Of a DNA stretch of 64,000 nt, positions 30,049 through 39,087 are shown one piece after another. Location of the stretch: contig OY760427.1 of assembly GCA_963663495.1 (NCBI GenBank), forward strand, positions 4,960,001-5,024,000, given 5' to 3'. This stretch comes from G963663495 sp963663495. GTDB lineage: Bacteria; Bacteroidota; Rhodothermia; Rhodothermales; Bin80. Position 1 is the first letter of the stretch. Each line of letters opens with the position of its first letter. A model generated the notes under the pieces. That model was not told the origin of the DNA and did no database searches. It saw only the letters and a program-made list of their open reading frames with translations. Position numbers and translations under genes: made by a program.

Positions 30049-30843
30049 CACATGAACCGATGACATGCGTCTACTACCAACTACAAACAATCCATTTGCC
30101 TACAACAACACGGATCCCTACCAGGATATCCGGTATCCTATGATTCTGCGAAAAGCGCCAACGGAGATACGATTACCTGCTCCAACATTTTCCGACTGCA
30201 ACGGAATTGTGGGAAGACGATCATTGAAGCTACTTCGGCCTTTCACTCTGAGCGACGTAGTACGTTGAGTCGACCGGCCGCGCTTGCTTGTTATAGCGCT
30301 GGTGCCTCCCTGTTCGGGCTGAGCAATTGTTTGTTGGGGCGGTCCGGCAATTTTCCTAGAGACAGCCCGCCACTCGCAGATTATCTTGGAGGTTGGGTGT
30401 GGTGAGCAGGATTGAACGCATGCGTGATTGACCAACATCATTGATTGTATCTACCCTATTCCAAAAGGCTAATGCGATTAACCAAGCTCCGGTGAACTCG
30501 GATAGTTGTCCACGAAGGGTCGTACCCTCCACCTGATCGACTGCGACACGGATAATCCACGCGATCCTTTTGAATCATTTGGTGACGCTCCCAGAGCCTT
30601 AATCAGACTGAATGTTGAAGCCTGGTCTCCGACTCCATTCAATGCGCTTGCGATCGCCTAAACGCACAACATATCATACCATGCCGAAGAGAATTACTAC
30701 ATCTCCCTGCGTACCGTTTGAGCCCTATAACTTGGTGGTACCGCGATCAAGATTGCGGAAGGGTTCCTATTTGCAGCCGCCGAGTATCTTGGTCCAGAAG
30801 TTTGGCCGCGGTGGGTGAAACCGTGCCGAGTTCCCACCCTCAT
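30049..30843. other. 795-bp stretch without a supported gene
   Basis: Separates the TnpB element from the GHKL gene. I see no complete gene. A 51-codon frame from a TTG at 30506 to 30661 reads LIDCDTDNP then LIRLNVEAWSPTPFNALAIA and looks like the tail of a lost protein. The minus strand near 30430-30390 has GTTCAATCC, reminiscent of a tRNA T-loop, but no cloverleaf can be closed. The promoter of the downstream cassette should lie here. Confidence 0.4.
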
Positions 30844-33309
30844 ATGTACAAAAACCGCAGAGGTTCAAGACAAGTGAATCCCCAATCGTTATTCAATGAG
30901 TTGTTCAGCGCCGACTGCGAGAGTGCAGTTAACAATGTCGTGGGGCATCACAGGGAGTTCCACGATCCAGCCAACTGGAAGCCATATGGCCAGAATGAAA
31001 GTAACTTCGGCGTGGTTGAAAACCAACAAGCTTCGCCGATTCCGGCATTGGTGGAAAAGATCATCAACTCTATTGACGCAATCCTAATGCGGCGCTGTTA
31101 CGAGGAGGGGATCGACCCTCGTTCAGAGAAAGCTCCACGGTCAGTGGATGATGCCACCACAACGTTCTTCCCCGATTCTCGGGACTGGGACTTAAACAAG
31201 TCCCGTCGGAGGCAGGCTGAGAGCATACAGATCATTGCTGACGGTCCTAGAAAGGATACGTCTCTGCTGATCTACGACGATGGAGAAGGACAGCATCCGC
31301 ATAATTTTGAGGAAACTTTTCTGTCCCTACTCCGGGGCAATAAGAACGAGATCCATTTCGTGCAGGGGAAATACAACATGGGTGGTGCTGGTGCTATAGC
31401 ATTCTGTGGGCAACAACGCTATCAACTCATTGGCTCGCGGAGATGGGATAAGTCAGGTGACTTCGGGTTCACGCTGCTTCGTCGACATCCACTGACAAAA
31501 CAAGAAAGATCCACGAAGCGCAACACTTGGTACGAGTACTTTGCTCCCAATGATCGTATTCCTTCCTTTTCGATCCAAGAGATGAATCTCGGACTACGCA
31601 ACCGAAAATTCACTGCAGGTACTATTGTTAAGCTCTACTCTTACGACCTCCCTAAAGGCTCACGCTCCGTAATCTCTCGCGACCTTAACCAAAGCTTGAA
31701 CGAGTACCTCTTCAATCCTGCGCTGCCATTCTACACCATAGATCAGTTTTCTCGTTATCCCGAAGATAAAAGGCTTCAGAGACACATTTATGGGCTCAAA
31801 CGCAGATTGGATGAGGCTTCCACCCAGTACATGGAAGAATCCTTTTCGGAATCCCTAGTGGACCGGAAGATTGGATCGGCAAAGATTACAACATACGTAT
31901 TCCGTCCTCGGGTCGGCGACCTGAATGTGCGCGAATCCAGAAAGGCGATTCGACGAGAATTCTTCAAGAACAAAATGACCGTGATTTTTTCTGTGAACGG
32001 TCAGGTACATGGCCATTATACATCGGAGTTCGTTTCCCGTACGCTCAAGTTTCAACTCCTCAAGGACTATGTCCTGATTCATGTGGATTGCACGGATCTT
32101 GACATGGATTTTCGTCAGGAATTGTTTATGGCCTCTCGGGACCGCCTGAAGGACGGCAAGGAATCTCGGGAATTGAGAAAAAGACTCGGTGATCTACTGA
32201 GAAATGGCCGCCTCAAGGAGATATACAAATCAAGGAAGGCTCGGATTTCGATTGATGATACTGACGCTGACGATCTTCTCCGCAGCCTGACGAGAAATCT
32301 CCAGTTTGATAAGGAATTGACACGGCTATTCGATCAAACGTTGGATCTTAAGAATCAATCCAAGGGTGCCCGTAAGCAGAGGCGCGTGAAGAATCGGACC
32401 TCCGATCGGCGAAAACAGCCCGCGTTTCATCCCCAGCGTTTTCCCTCCTTCTTCAAGGCCGAGTTATCAAATCGCGCTGACGGCATACCAATGGTCCAAA
32501 TTCCGTTAGGAGGGCGGCGGACCATCAAGTTCTCAACCGATGTTGAAAATCAATACTTTGATCGAATCAGTGATCCTGGCGAACTTTCCGTTGGCCTTGA
32601 ACGACCTGATACCTCAAAAGGTGGGGGTAAAGGTGGGGGTGGTGATGATCCGCAACCGAAGGACGCCGAAGATCTGTTCAATCTCGTCAAATCAAGTCCC
32701 AACAGCGGAACGATCCGGCTCGGCTTGGATCCGACGACGGATGTTCAGGTCGGAGACGCAATTACGATATGCGTCAAGCTCACAAGTCCCGGCGGTGATT
32801 TTCAAGAAAACATCCTCGTTAAGATCACCGATCGCGAAAAAGCGAAAAAGCATTCCCCACATGGAATCAACGATAACGAGGCACAACTCGGTCTCCCAAA
32901 ACTCATCCGAACCTACGAGGTAAAAGGCAAAGGTGGGTCAACGTGGGAGGAGTTGGAAGACAGCGGCATAGAAATGAGTCACGGCACAGTTGTTCATCCA
33001 GCGTTAGACGGGGATGTACTGACCTGCATCTACGTCAACATGGATAGTAGTGTCTTAAGAAATCATCGCTCCTCACTGAAGAGCCGAGAGGCAATTGAGC
33101 TGGCAGACAAACGGTACATGTCCTCGGTTTATTTTCACACGTTGTTCCTTTACACGATCACTCAAAATCGGAGGTACAGGCTCAAACGTGGCGACGATAT
33201 GGAAGATGTGCAGGTAACGGAATATCTCAAGGATTTATTCAAACATCATTACGCACAATTCTTGTTGACCTTCGGGATGGATAAGCTCATTGCTACATTG
33301 GAGGATTAA
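30844..33309 (+). CDS. Large GHKL (HSP90/MORC-type) ATPase, candidate defence gene
   Basis: 821 residues from ATG 30844 (the frame is open from 30718 but the extra residues look non-coding). The N-terminal GHKL ATP site is clear: PALVEKIINSIDAI (about 67-80, N box with Glu and Asn), YDDGEGQ (about 144-150, G1 box) and GKYNMGGAGA (about 175-184, G2 loop). The central part is rich in Arg/Lys. A poly-Gly linker (about 610-616) precedes a beta-rich domain and an all-alpha C-terminus. No partner nuclease domain is fused. It is followed by the GIY-YIG and DGQHR genes (originally ~120 bp away before a TnpB element inserted). MORC- and MutL-like GHKL proteins act as nucleotide-driven DNA clamps; that role is an inference here. 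Confidence 0.8.
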   Translation: MYKNRRGSRQVNPQSLFNELFSADCESAVNNVVGHHREFHDPANWKPYGQNESNFGVVENQQASPIPALVEKIINSIDAILMRRCYEEGIDPRSEKAPRSVDDATTTFFPDSRDWDLNKSRRRQAESIQIIADGPRKDTSLLIYDDGEGQHPHNFEETFLSLLRGNKNEIHFVQGKYNMGGAGAIAFCGQQRYQLIGSRRWDKSGDFGFTLLRRHPLTKQERSTKRNTWYEYFAPNDRIPSFSIQEMNLGLRNRKFTAGTIVKLYSYDLPKGSRSVISRDLNQSLNEYLFNPALPFYTIDQFSRYPEDKRLQRHIYGLKRRLDEASTQYMEESFSESLVDRKIGSAKITTYVFRPRVGDLNVRESRKAIRREFFKNKMTVIFSVNGQVHGHYTSEFVSRTLKFQLLKDYVLIHVDCTDLDMDFRQELFMASRDRLKDGKESRELRKRLGDLLRNGRLKEIYKSRKARISIDDTDADDLLRSLTRNLQFDKELTRLFDQTLDLKNQSKGARKQRRVKNRTSDRRKQPAFHPQRFPSFFKAELSNRADGIPMVQIPLGGRRTIKFSTDVENQYFDRISDPGELSVGLERPDTSKGGGKGGGGDDPQPKDAEDLFNLVKSSPNSGTIRLGLDPTTDVQVGDAITICVKLTSPGGDFQENILVKITDREKAKKHSPHGINDNEAQLGLPKLIRTYEVKGKGGSTWEELEDSGIEMSHGTVVHPALDGDVLTCIYVNMDSSVLRNHRSSLKSREAIELADKRYMSSVYFHTLFLYTITQNRRYRLKRGDDMEDVQVTEYLKDLFKHHYAQFLLTFGMDKLIATLED

Positions 33310-33406
33310 CCATTGAGACTCGGAGCAATGAGGACATCAGGTCGCCAAACGGTGAGCCTTCACGGTATCTCTACGCAGAAACGGGACAGAAGATGACGAT
33401 ACCATT

Positions 33407-34863
33407 GGGAGTTATATGGCTGAGTGCCACGCGTTTTCGCAGGAATTACTTTTTGTGCTTTGGTGGTGCAGATAAGATGGCTTTCGCCAGTGTTTCATAA
33501 TCGGTTCCCGCTTTTCACGAACAAGACTGCAATTATTTCAAATAACTCAACACGTGGGTACGCATGCTATATAATTTCCATCTATTAGGGAGTTATATAC
33601 CACAGTGCCATGCCCGAAACGGTTAGTGCATACCGCAATATCACATACAGGCTGTTGCCCGGAAGTCGGAGTAACGCCAAGCACCTTGCTGGATTAGCGG
33701 GTGCGTGTAGGTTTGTGTGGAATGCCATCCTCGCAGAGCAGAGCGAGGCGTACAAGAAAGCAAAAGAGGCTGGAGAGAAGCCGCCCTCGGTACGCTTCTT
33801 CTCGATGGGGAAGCGGTTCACTGCGCTGCGCCGCACGGTCGAGTGGCTACCTGAATACTCCTTTGGTGTCGTTAGATACACATTGAAATATCAGGCGGAT
33901 GCATGGAAGGCATTCTTCAAGGAGGGTAAGAGAAGACCGAGATTCCATTCCAGACGTGGTAGTACGCCTTCGTTCACGATCCCGGATAACGTAAGGGTTC
34001 GGGATCGCAAGCTGTATATCCCGAAAGTGGGATATATGGCGCTCCGCAGGCGGGGAGGCAACCCGTACCCTGATGGTATACCCGTCAAAGCCACTGTAAA
34101 GAAGAACGCAGGCAAAGGGTATGCTGTCATCTGCTACAAGATGGAGGCACCTGTAATAGAGGATACCGGCGGTGCTGTAGGCATTGACCGTAATTGCGGG
34201 CAGGTCGCTATGGTCTCCACAGAGGGCGATACAAGCATTATCAGACAACCGGATACGAAGCATCTTGATGCCAAGTTGAAGCGGCATCAGCGAAGACTGG
34301 CGAGACAGAAGAAAGGCTCCAACCGTCGTAACAGGCGGAAGCATAGAATCGCCCGCATACAGCGCAAGCGTGCTAACGTCCTCAAGAATGCGAACCACCA
34401 GGTAAGTCGCAGTATTGCCAATTGCTCCTCAACGGTGATACTGGAGGACCTAAAGATCAAAGCGATGATACGTTCAGCTAAGGGGACGATGGAGAGATTT
34501 GGCACAAATGTCAAACAGAAGTCTGGCCTCAACCGTGGGATACTGCGAACAGGTTGGGGCCAGCTGGATCAGATGCTGAGCTATAAGTGCCGCAAGGTGA
34601 TAAAGGTTACCGCTGCCTATACCAGTCAGCGGTGTTCTGTGTGGGCACACAGAAGCGAGTAACCGTAAGACACGGAGCAAATTCACGTGTATGTCCTGTG
34701 GACATGCGGATCATGCAGACCTGAATGCGGCTGCAAACATACTGGCCTCCGGGATTGGGGCTTCTGCACGGCGAGGGGCGTTCGGGTTACCGACCCCTAT
34801 GACCCGTGAAATTGATACTAGTGCCTCACTGTGTACAGTTGGTCACTCACGTATATAATTCCC
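33407..34863 (+). mobile_element. TnpB element copy 2 inside the GHKL/GIY-YIG cassette
   Basis: 1457 bp, bounded by the same GGGAGTTATAT...ATATAATTCCC ends. It is flanked by exact ATACCATT at 33399-33406 and 34864-34871. The insertion lies 97 bp after the GHKL stop and 34 bp before the GIY-YIG start, so it has separated genes that were probably one transcription unit. Confidence 0.93.
33610..34856 (+). pseudogene. tnpB: tnpB copy 2, frameshifted
   Basis: Same protein as the intact copy up to the first zinc-finger cysteine. A 2-bp deletion (TGTGTGGGC instead of TGTGTGTGGGC, near 34640) changes CSVCGH to CSVWAH and stops at 34662, removing the second zinc ligand pair and the third RuvC Asp. 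The remaining codons to 34856 are intact in another frame. The nuclease is expected to be dead. Confidence 0.92.
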
Positions 34864-34897
34864 ATACCATTCCCTACCAGACGAAGGAGATCGGACC

Positions 34898-35380
34898 ATG
34901 ACCGCCACTAACTTTACCACTGATGCAGACGAACTCAAGAGATGCGAATATTCGTTTCATCTTTCGCCAGCGTTGTGGAATCAGTACCGAGGGCCGCGAG
35001 ACCTTGAATGGAAGTGTGAGTCCTTTTCTCGGGACGCATTGGAAGCCGTCCCAAACTTGCCTGGTGTTTATGCGTTTTGCGTGCGACCATCAATCGGAGG
35101 GAATTTGTGCGGGTCGTATCTGCTTTATGTTGGGAAGACTAACCGCAGTCTTCGCACACGCTGTCGCGAGTACCTTGCAAAAGCCGAGAAAGACGACGAG
35201 CGGCCCAAGATATTGAGAATGATGAGCATATACTTCGGCACTAGTTATCTACATTTCTGTTTCGCTGTTGTTCGCGAAACAGACCCGGCTTTGATTGAAG
35301 AGTGGTTGCTGGAAGCTACTGTGCCGCCTTCGTGCACGGCGTATCCAGCATCTGTGCGATCCGCCGTGTGTGCCTTTTAG
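34898..35380 (+). CDS. GIY-YIG nuclease-like protein
   Basis: 160 residues, start supported by AAGGAG about 10 bp upstream. The GIY-YIG core shows PGVYAF (about 55-60) and LLYVGKTNRSLRTRCREYL (about 75-93), with GVY and YVG replacing the name motif, an Arg in the following helix and a Glu in IEEWLLEA (about 133-140). The N-terminal ~45 residues are unassigned. GIY-YIG enzymes nick or cut DNA; whether this one is active is not proven. It is immediately followed (11 bp) by the DGQHR gene. Confidence 0.75.
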   Translation: MTATNFTTDADELKRCEYSFHLSPALWNQYRGPRDLEWKCESFSRDALEAVPNLPGVYAFCVRPSIGGNLCGSYLLYVGKTNRSLRTRCREYLAKAEKDDERPKILRMMSIYFGTSYLHFCFAVVRETDPALIEEWLLEATVPPSCTAYPASVRSAVCAF

Positions 35381-35391
35381 AGGAGAATCAA

Positions 35392-36684
35392 ATGACCCAA
35401 GAAACGCTGCTCCTACCGGCCCTACGTGCGAAGATGGGTGACTGGACTTACTACATTGCTTCCATAACTCTAGCGAATCTCGCCCAACGAGTAACAACCG
35501 CCAGCGCCTTCCAGCAGTCCGAGAAATTGGACGAACTGATTCAGCGGTCCCTCAGTTCGCGCGCAGGGGATATCGCTGAATATCTGCAGTCGCAACAGCA
35601 GCGTCTTTTTGGGTCTTTAGTCGTGGGGGTCTACGGAGGCAAGCCAGAATGGCTTGAGATTGGGATTAATAAAGATGTCCGCCCTTGGAGCAAAGATGAT
35701 GAGCGGTTAGATGGCGCGATCGGCTTCCTAAGGCTATCTGGCTCCGAGCAGCTGTTCGCCCTTGACGGACAGCATAGGGTGGCAGGAACTATACAGGCAC
35801 TTAAGAGCGACCCCTCCATCGGAACGGAGGAAGTAGCCGTCATCTTCGTGGGACATTCAACGAACCAAGAGGGACTTGAAAGAACCCGTCGTCGCTTCAG
35901 CACTCTTAACCGATACGCAAAGCCAGTCGCGAAGAGCGACATCATTGCACTTGATGAGGATGATGCTGCCGCAATAGTAACACGCCGACTAGTTGATCGT
36001 CATTCGCTCTTTAGGGATCGAATTACACTCGGGAAGACCAAGGCAGTCCCGCCCGGTGATCATACCAACTTTACCTCAATTGTAGCCTTATATGATTGTG
36101 TTCAAATGATCCTCAAAACCAACAGGTCGTGGAATAACAAATACAGAAAGCACCGTCCTACTGAACAGACCCTAGATGCTTTGACCAACCATTGCGAAGG
36201 GTACTGGAGTATCGTTATAGACGAGTATGATGTACTACGAACGTATCTTGGGACCCCAACAAACGAGAACCCAGCCCAGACCTTTCGAGGGCGACACGGA
36301 GGGCATTTGCTCTTTCGTCCCGTTGGATTGCTCGCCCATACATGGGCCGCAACCTCGTTTTGTGCTAAGGAACACATGACCTCCCGAACGGCGATCCAGC
36401 GCTTAACGATGGTTCCGATGAAGCTGGATGAGGACCCGTGGACCGGACTTCTCTGGGATAGGGAAAATCAGAGGATGATCACTTCAACGGATGCACAACG
36501 TGTTGCTAAGATGCTCATGTACCACTCCGTTGGAGGAGCCCTCAATCAAGTCGGGAGAAAAGATGAAGCCCTGCTTAGAAAAGAACTTGCCGGACTTCTC
36601 AACAAGACTCCCGAGGAGGTTCAGCTTCCCAGGTACGATGCCCAAAATATACGCGCACAACCGACAGGCAGGTATAGCACCTGA
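35392..36684 (+). CDS. DGQHR-domain (DndB-like) protein
   Basis: 430 residues from ATG 35392, with AGGAG at 35381-35385. The motif FALDGQHR lies at about 122-129, followed by an IFVGH strand and a FSTLNRYAKPV segment, the hallmark of DGQHR/DndB proteins related to ParB-type nucleases. DndB regulates or limits phosphorothioation in Dnd systems and DGQHR homologues occur in other DNA-modification loci. The C-terminal half is helical, ending QLPRYDAQNIRAQ. Placement between GHKL/GIY-YIG genes and a convergent phosphorothioation operon suggests a modification-linked role. Confidence 0.85.
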   Translation: MTQETLLLPALRAKMGDWTYYIASITLANLAQRVTTASAFQQSEKLDELIQRSLSSRAGDIAEYLQSQQQRLFGSLVVGVYGGKPEWLEIGINKDVRPWSKDDERLDGAIGFLRLSGSEQLFALDGQHRVAGTIQALKSDPSIGTEEVAVIFVGHSTNQEGLERTRRRFSTLNRYAKPVAKSDIIALDEDDAAAIVTRRLVDRHSLFRDRITLGKTKAVPPGDHTNFTSIVALYDCVQMILKTNRSWNNKYRKHRPTEQTLDALTNHCEGYWSIVIDEYDVLRTYLGTPTNENPAQTFRGRHGGHLLFRPVGLLAHTWAATSFCAKEHMTSRTAIQRLTMVPMKLDEDPWTGLLWDRENQRMITSTDAQRVAKMLMYHSVGGALNQVGRKDEALLRKELAGLLNKTPEEVQLPRYDAQNIRAQPTGRYST

Positions 36685-36737
36685 TTGGGTTCCGAATCGT
36701 CATACGGTAATTCCATAGTCAATGATGAGTAACCTTG

Positions 36738-38212
36738 GGGAGTTATATGGCTGAATGCCACGCGTTTTCGCAGGAGTAACTTTTTGTGCTTTGGTGGTGC
36801 AGACAGGATGGCTTTCGCCAGCTTTTCATAATCGGTTCCCGCTTTTCACGAAAAGACTGCAATTATTTCAAATAACTCATCACGTGGGTATTCATGCTAT
36901 ATAATTTCCATCTATTAGGGAGTTATATACCACAGTGCCATGCCCGAAACAGTTAGTGCATACCGCAATATCACATACAGGCTGTTGCCCGGAAGTCGGA
37001 GTAACGCCAAGCAACTTGCTGGATTAGCGGGTGCGTGTAGGTTTGTGTGGAATGCCATCCCCGCAGAGCAGAGCGAGGCGTACAAGAAAGCGAAAGAGGC
37101 TGGAGAGAAGCCGCCCTCGGTAAGCTTCTTCTCGCTGGGGAAGCGGTTCACGGCGCTGCGCCGCACGGTCGAGTGGCTACCTGAATACTCCTTTGGTGTC
37201 GTTAGATACACATTGTCGTTAGATACACATTGAAATATCAGGCGGATGCATGGAAGGCATTCTTCAAGGAGGGTAAGAGAAGACCGAGATTCCATTCCAG
37301 ACGTGGTAGTACGCCTTCGTTCACGATCCCGGATAACGTAAGGGTTCGGGATGGCAAGCTGTATATCCCGAAAGTGGGATATATGGCGCTCCGCAGGCGG
37401 GGAGGCAACCCGTACCCTGATGGTATACCCATCAAAGCCACTGTAAAGAAGAACGCCGGCAAATGGTATGCTGTCATCTGCTACAAGATGGAGGCACCTG
37501 TAATAGAGGATACCGGCAGTGCTGTAGGCATTGACCGTAATTGCGGGCAGATCGCTATGGTCTCCACAGAGGGCGATACAAGCATTATCAGACAACCGGA
37601 TACCAAGCGTCTTGATGCCAAGTTGAAGCGGCATCAGCGAAGACTGGCGAGACAGAAGAAAGGCTCCAACCGTCGTAACAGGCGGAAGCATAGAATCGCC
37701 CGCATACAGTGCAAGCGTGCTAACATCCTCAAGAATGCGAACCACCAGGTAAGTCGCAGTATTGCCAAATGCTCCTCAACGGTGATACTGGAGGACCTGA
37801 AGATCAAAGCGATGACACGTTCAGCTAAGGGGACGATGGAGAGCTTTGGCACAAACGTCAGACAGAAGTCTGGCCTCAACCGTGGAATACTGCGAACAGG
37901 TTGGGGCCAGCTGGATCAGATGCTGGGCTATAAGTGCCGCAAGGTGATAAAGGTTACCGCTGCCTATACCAGTCAGCGGTGTTCTGTGTGTGGGCACACA
38001 GAAGCGAGTAACCGTAAGACACGGAGCAAATTCGAGTGTATGTCCTGTGGACATGCGGATCATGCAGACCTGAATGCGGCTGCAAACATACTGGCCTCCG
38101 GGATTGGGGCTGCTGCACGGCGAGGGGCGTTCGGGTTACCGACCCCTATGACCCGTGAAATTGATACTAGTGCCTCACTGTGTACAGTCGGTCACTCACG
38201 TATATAATTCCC
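36738..38212 (+). mobile_element. TnpB element copy 3 downstream of the DGQHR gene
   Basis: 1475 bp with the same ends as the other copies; flanked by exact TAACCTTG at 36730-36737 and 38213-38220. It is longer than copies 1 and 2 by 17-18 bp because of the internal duplication in tnpB. Confidence 0.93.
36940..38207 (+). pseudogene. tnpB: tnpB copy 3, frameshifted by a 17-bp duplication
   Basis: The first frame 36940-37233 covers the N-terminal domain; a tandem duplication of 17 bp (TCGTTAGATACACATTG) near 37198-37231 shifts the frame, and the second frame 37230-38207 has all RuvC motifs and the zinc finger (with FECMSCG). Its stop TAA is inside the right terminal repeat. An ATG at the junction could make a truncated C-terminal protein. 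Confidence 0.9.
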
Positions 38213-38220
38213 TAACCTTG

Positions 38221-38583
38221 CAGAGATTCTGAACACCCCGAATTCATCACGACCTACAACCGCTCGATATCCATCAATATTGGCACTTTGCCACCAGACA
38301 GTGCAACTACCCACGGACGGGCCCTACCTGGCACGAAAACACTCCGTCGGGTAGCCCTGCCCTTTGCCCAGAGGCCAACTTAGAAATTCGGTTGTGCGTC
38401 AAATCTGATCACGTTTCATTGGCAGGCTGGTCTGGATAATTCAAGACATTCAGCTTGGCAGGTAGGGAAGGTGACTTGGGTAGAGCAAGGCGGTCGTAGT
38501 GTGCGATCTCCTCTTGCGGCAGATGCGGTTCATTGGGTCACAGGCCTAATATGGAGCAACGATCCCAGCATCTTGACCAATAA
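38221..38583. other. 363-bp convergent intergenic region, nothing recognised
   Basis: Between the third TnpB element and the end of the phosphorothioation operon. No frame of note on either strand and no clear repeat. It should contain the operon's terminator, but I cannot point to a convincing hairpin. Confidence 0.4.
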
Positions 38584-39087
38584 TCAATTAACTACAGGAG
38601 GGTAGGCATCTTCTACATCCGCCAGCAGCTCTTTTGAAAAGTCTATAGCCTTTTCCAACTCGCTAAGGCGCAAACCCTTGCTGTAAAGCCGTCCCAACAA
38701 CTCATCGCAGCCAACCGCTGCGTACCGATTAGCGATATCAATAATTCTGTTAGGCTCTTGGACGCCATCGTCATCTACGCCAAGTACAGAGAACGCTACA
38801 ACGGCCAACAGCTCACAGAGTCCGTCCGGCATTTCGACGGAACGCGTATCCACGAAGGAGTACCCTCCTACATTGGGCGAGGTCTCAAGGGGCTCAACAC
38901 CCCGGGCCACCGCAGTAGCAAAAGCTAGTGCCCAAAAATCTAACTGTCGCCGAAATGGGGCACGCTCAGGTCTGCTTGACGCACCTCGTTGGTGTGACTG
39001 GATAACACGCTGTATGTTATCACGCGATTTCTCGGGTAGATATAACTTGTGTGCCTTACTCGTCAAAAGGGCATTGAAATAGTTCAC
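38584..39087 (-). CDS. Small helical protein, last gene of the Ssp-type operon
   Basis: 167 residues, overlapping the upstream ATPase gene by 4 bp (ATGA), so translationally coupled. The N-terminal part, with LPEKSRDNIQRVIQSHQ and RQLDFWALAFATAVARG, has the look of a small DNA-associated helical protein and recalls DndE in position and size, but I cannot claim homology. The rest is acidic and helical. Its coupling makes it a likely component of the system. Confidence 0.6.
   Translation of the reverse strand: MNYFNALLTSKAHKLYLPEKSRDNIQRVIQSHQRGASSRPERAPFRRQLDFWALAFATAVARGVEPLETSPNVGGYSFVDTRSVEMPDGLCELLAVVAFSVLGVDDDGVQEPNRIIDIANRYAAVGCDELLGRLYSKGLRLSELEKAIDFSKELLADVEDAYPPVVN

Noticed and set aside
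30385..30440. tRNA-like stretch on the minus strand (GTTCAATCC, CACACCCA)
   Set aside because: Only a T-loop-like piece and a possible acceptor strand are visible; no anticodon arm, D-arm or pairing acceptor strand could be found.
28583..38212. Calling the TnpB elements ordinary IS605/IS1341 insertions
   Set aside because: All three complete simple copies have inverted terminal repeats and exact 8-bp duplications, which that mechanism does not make.
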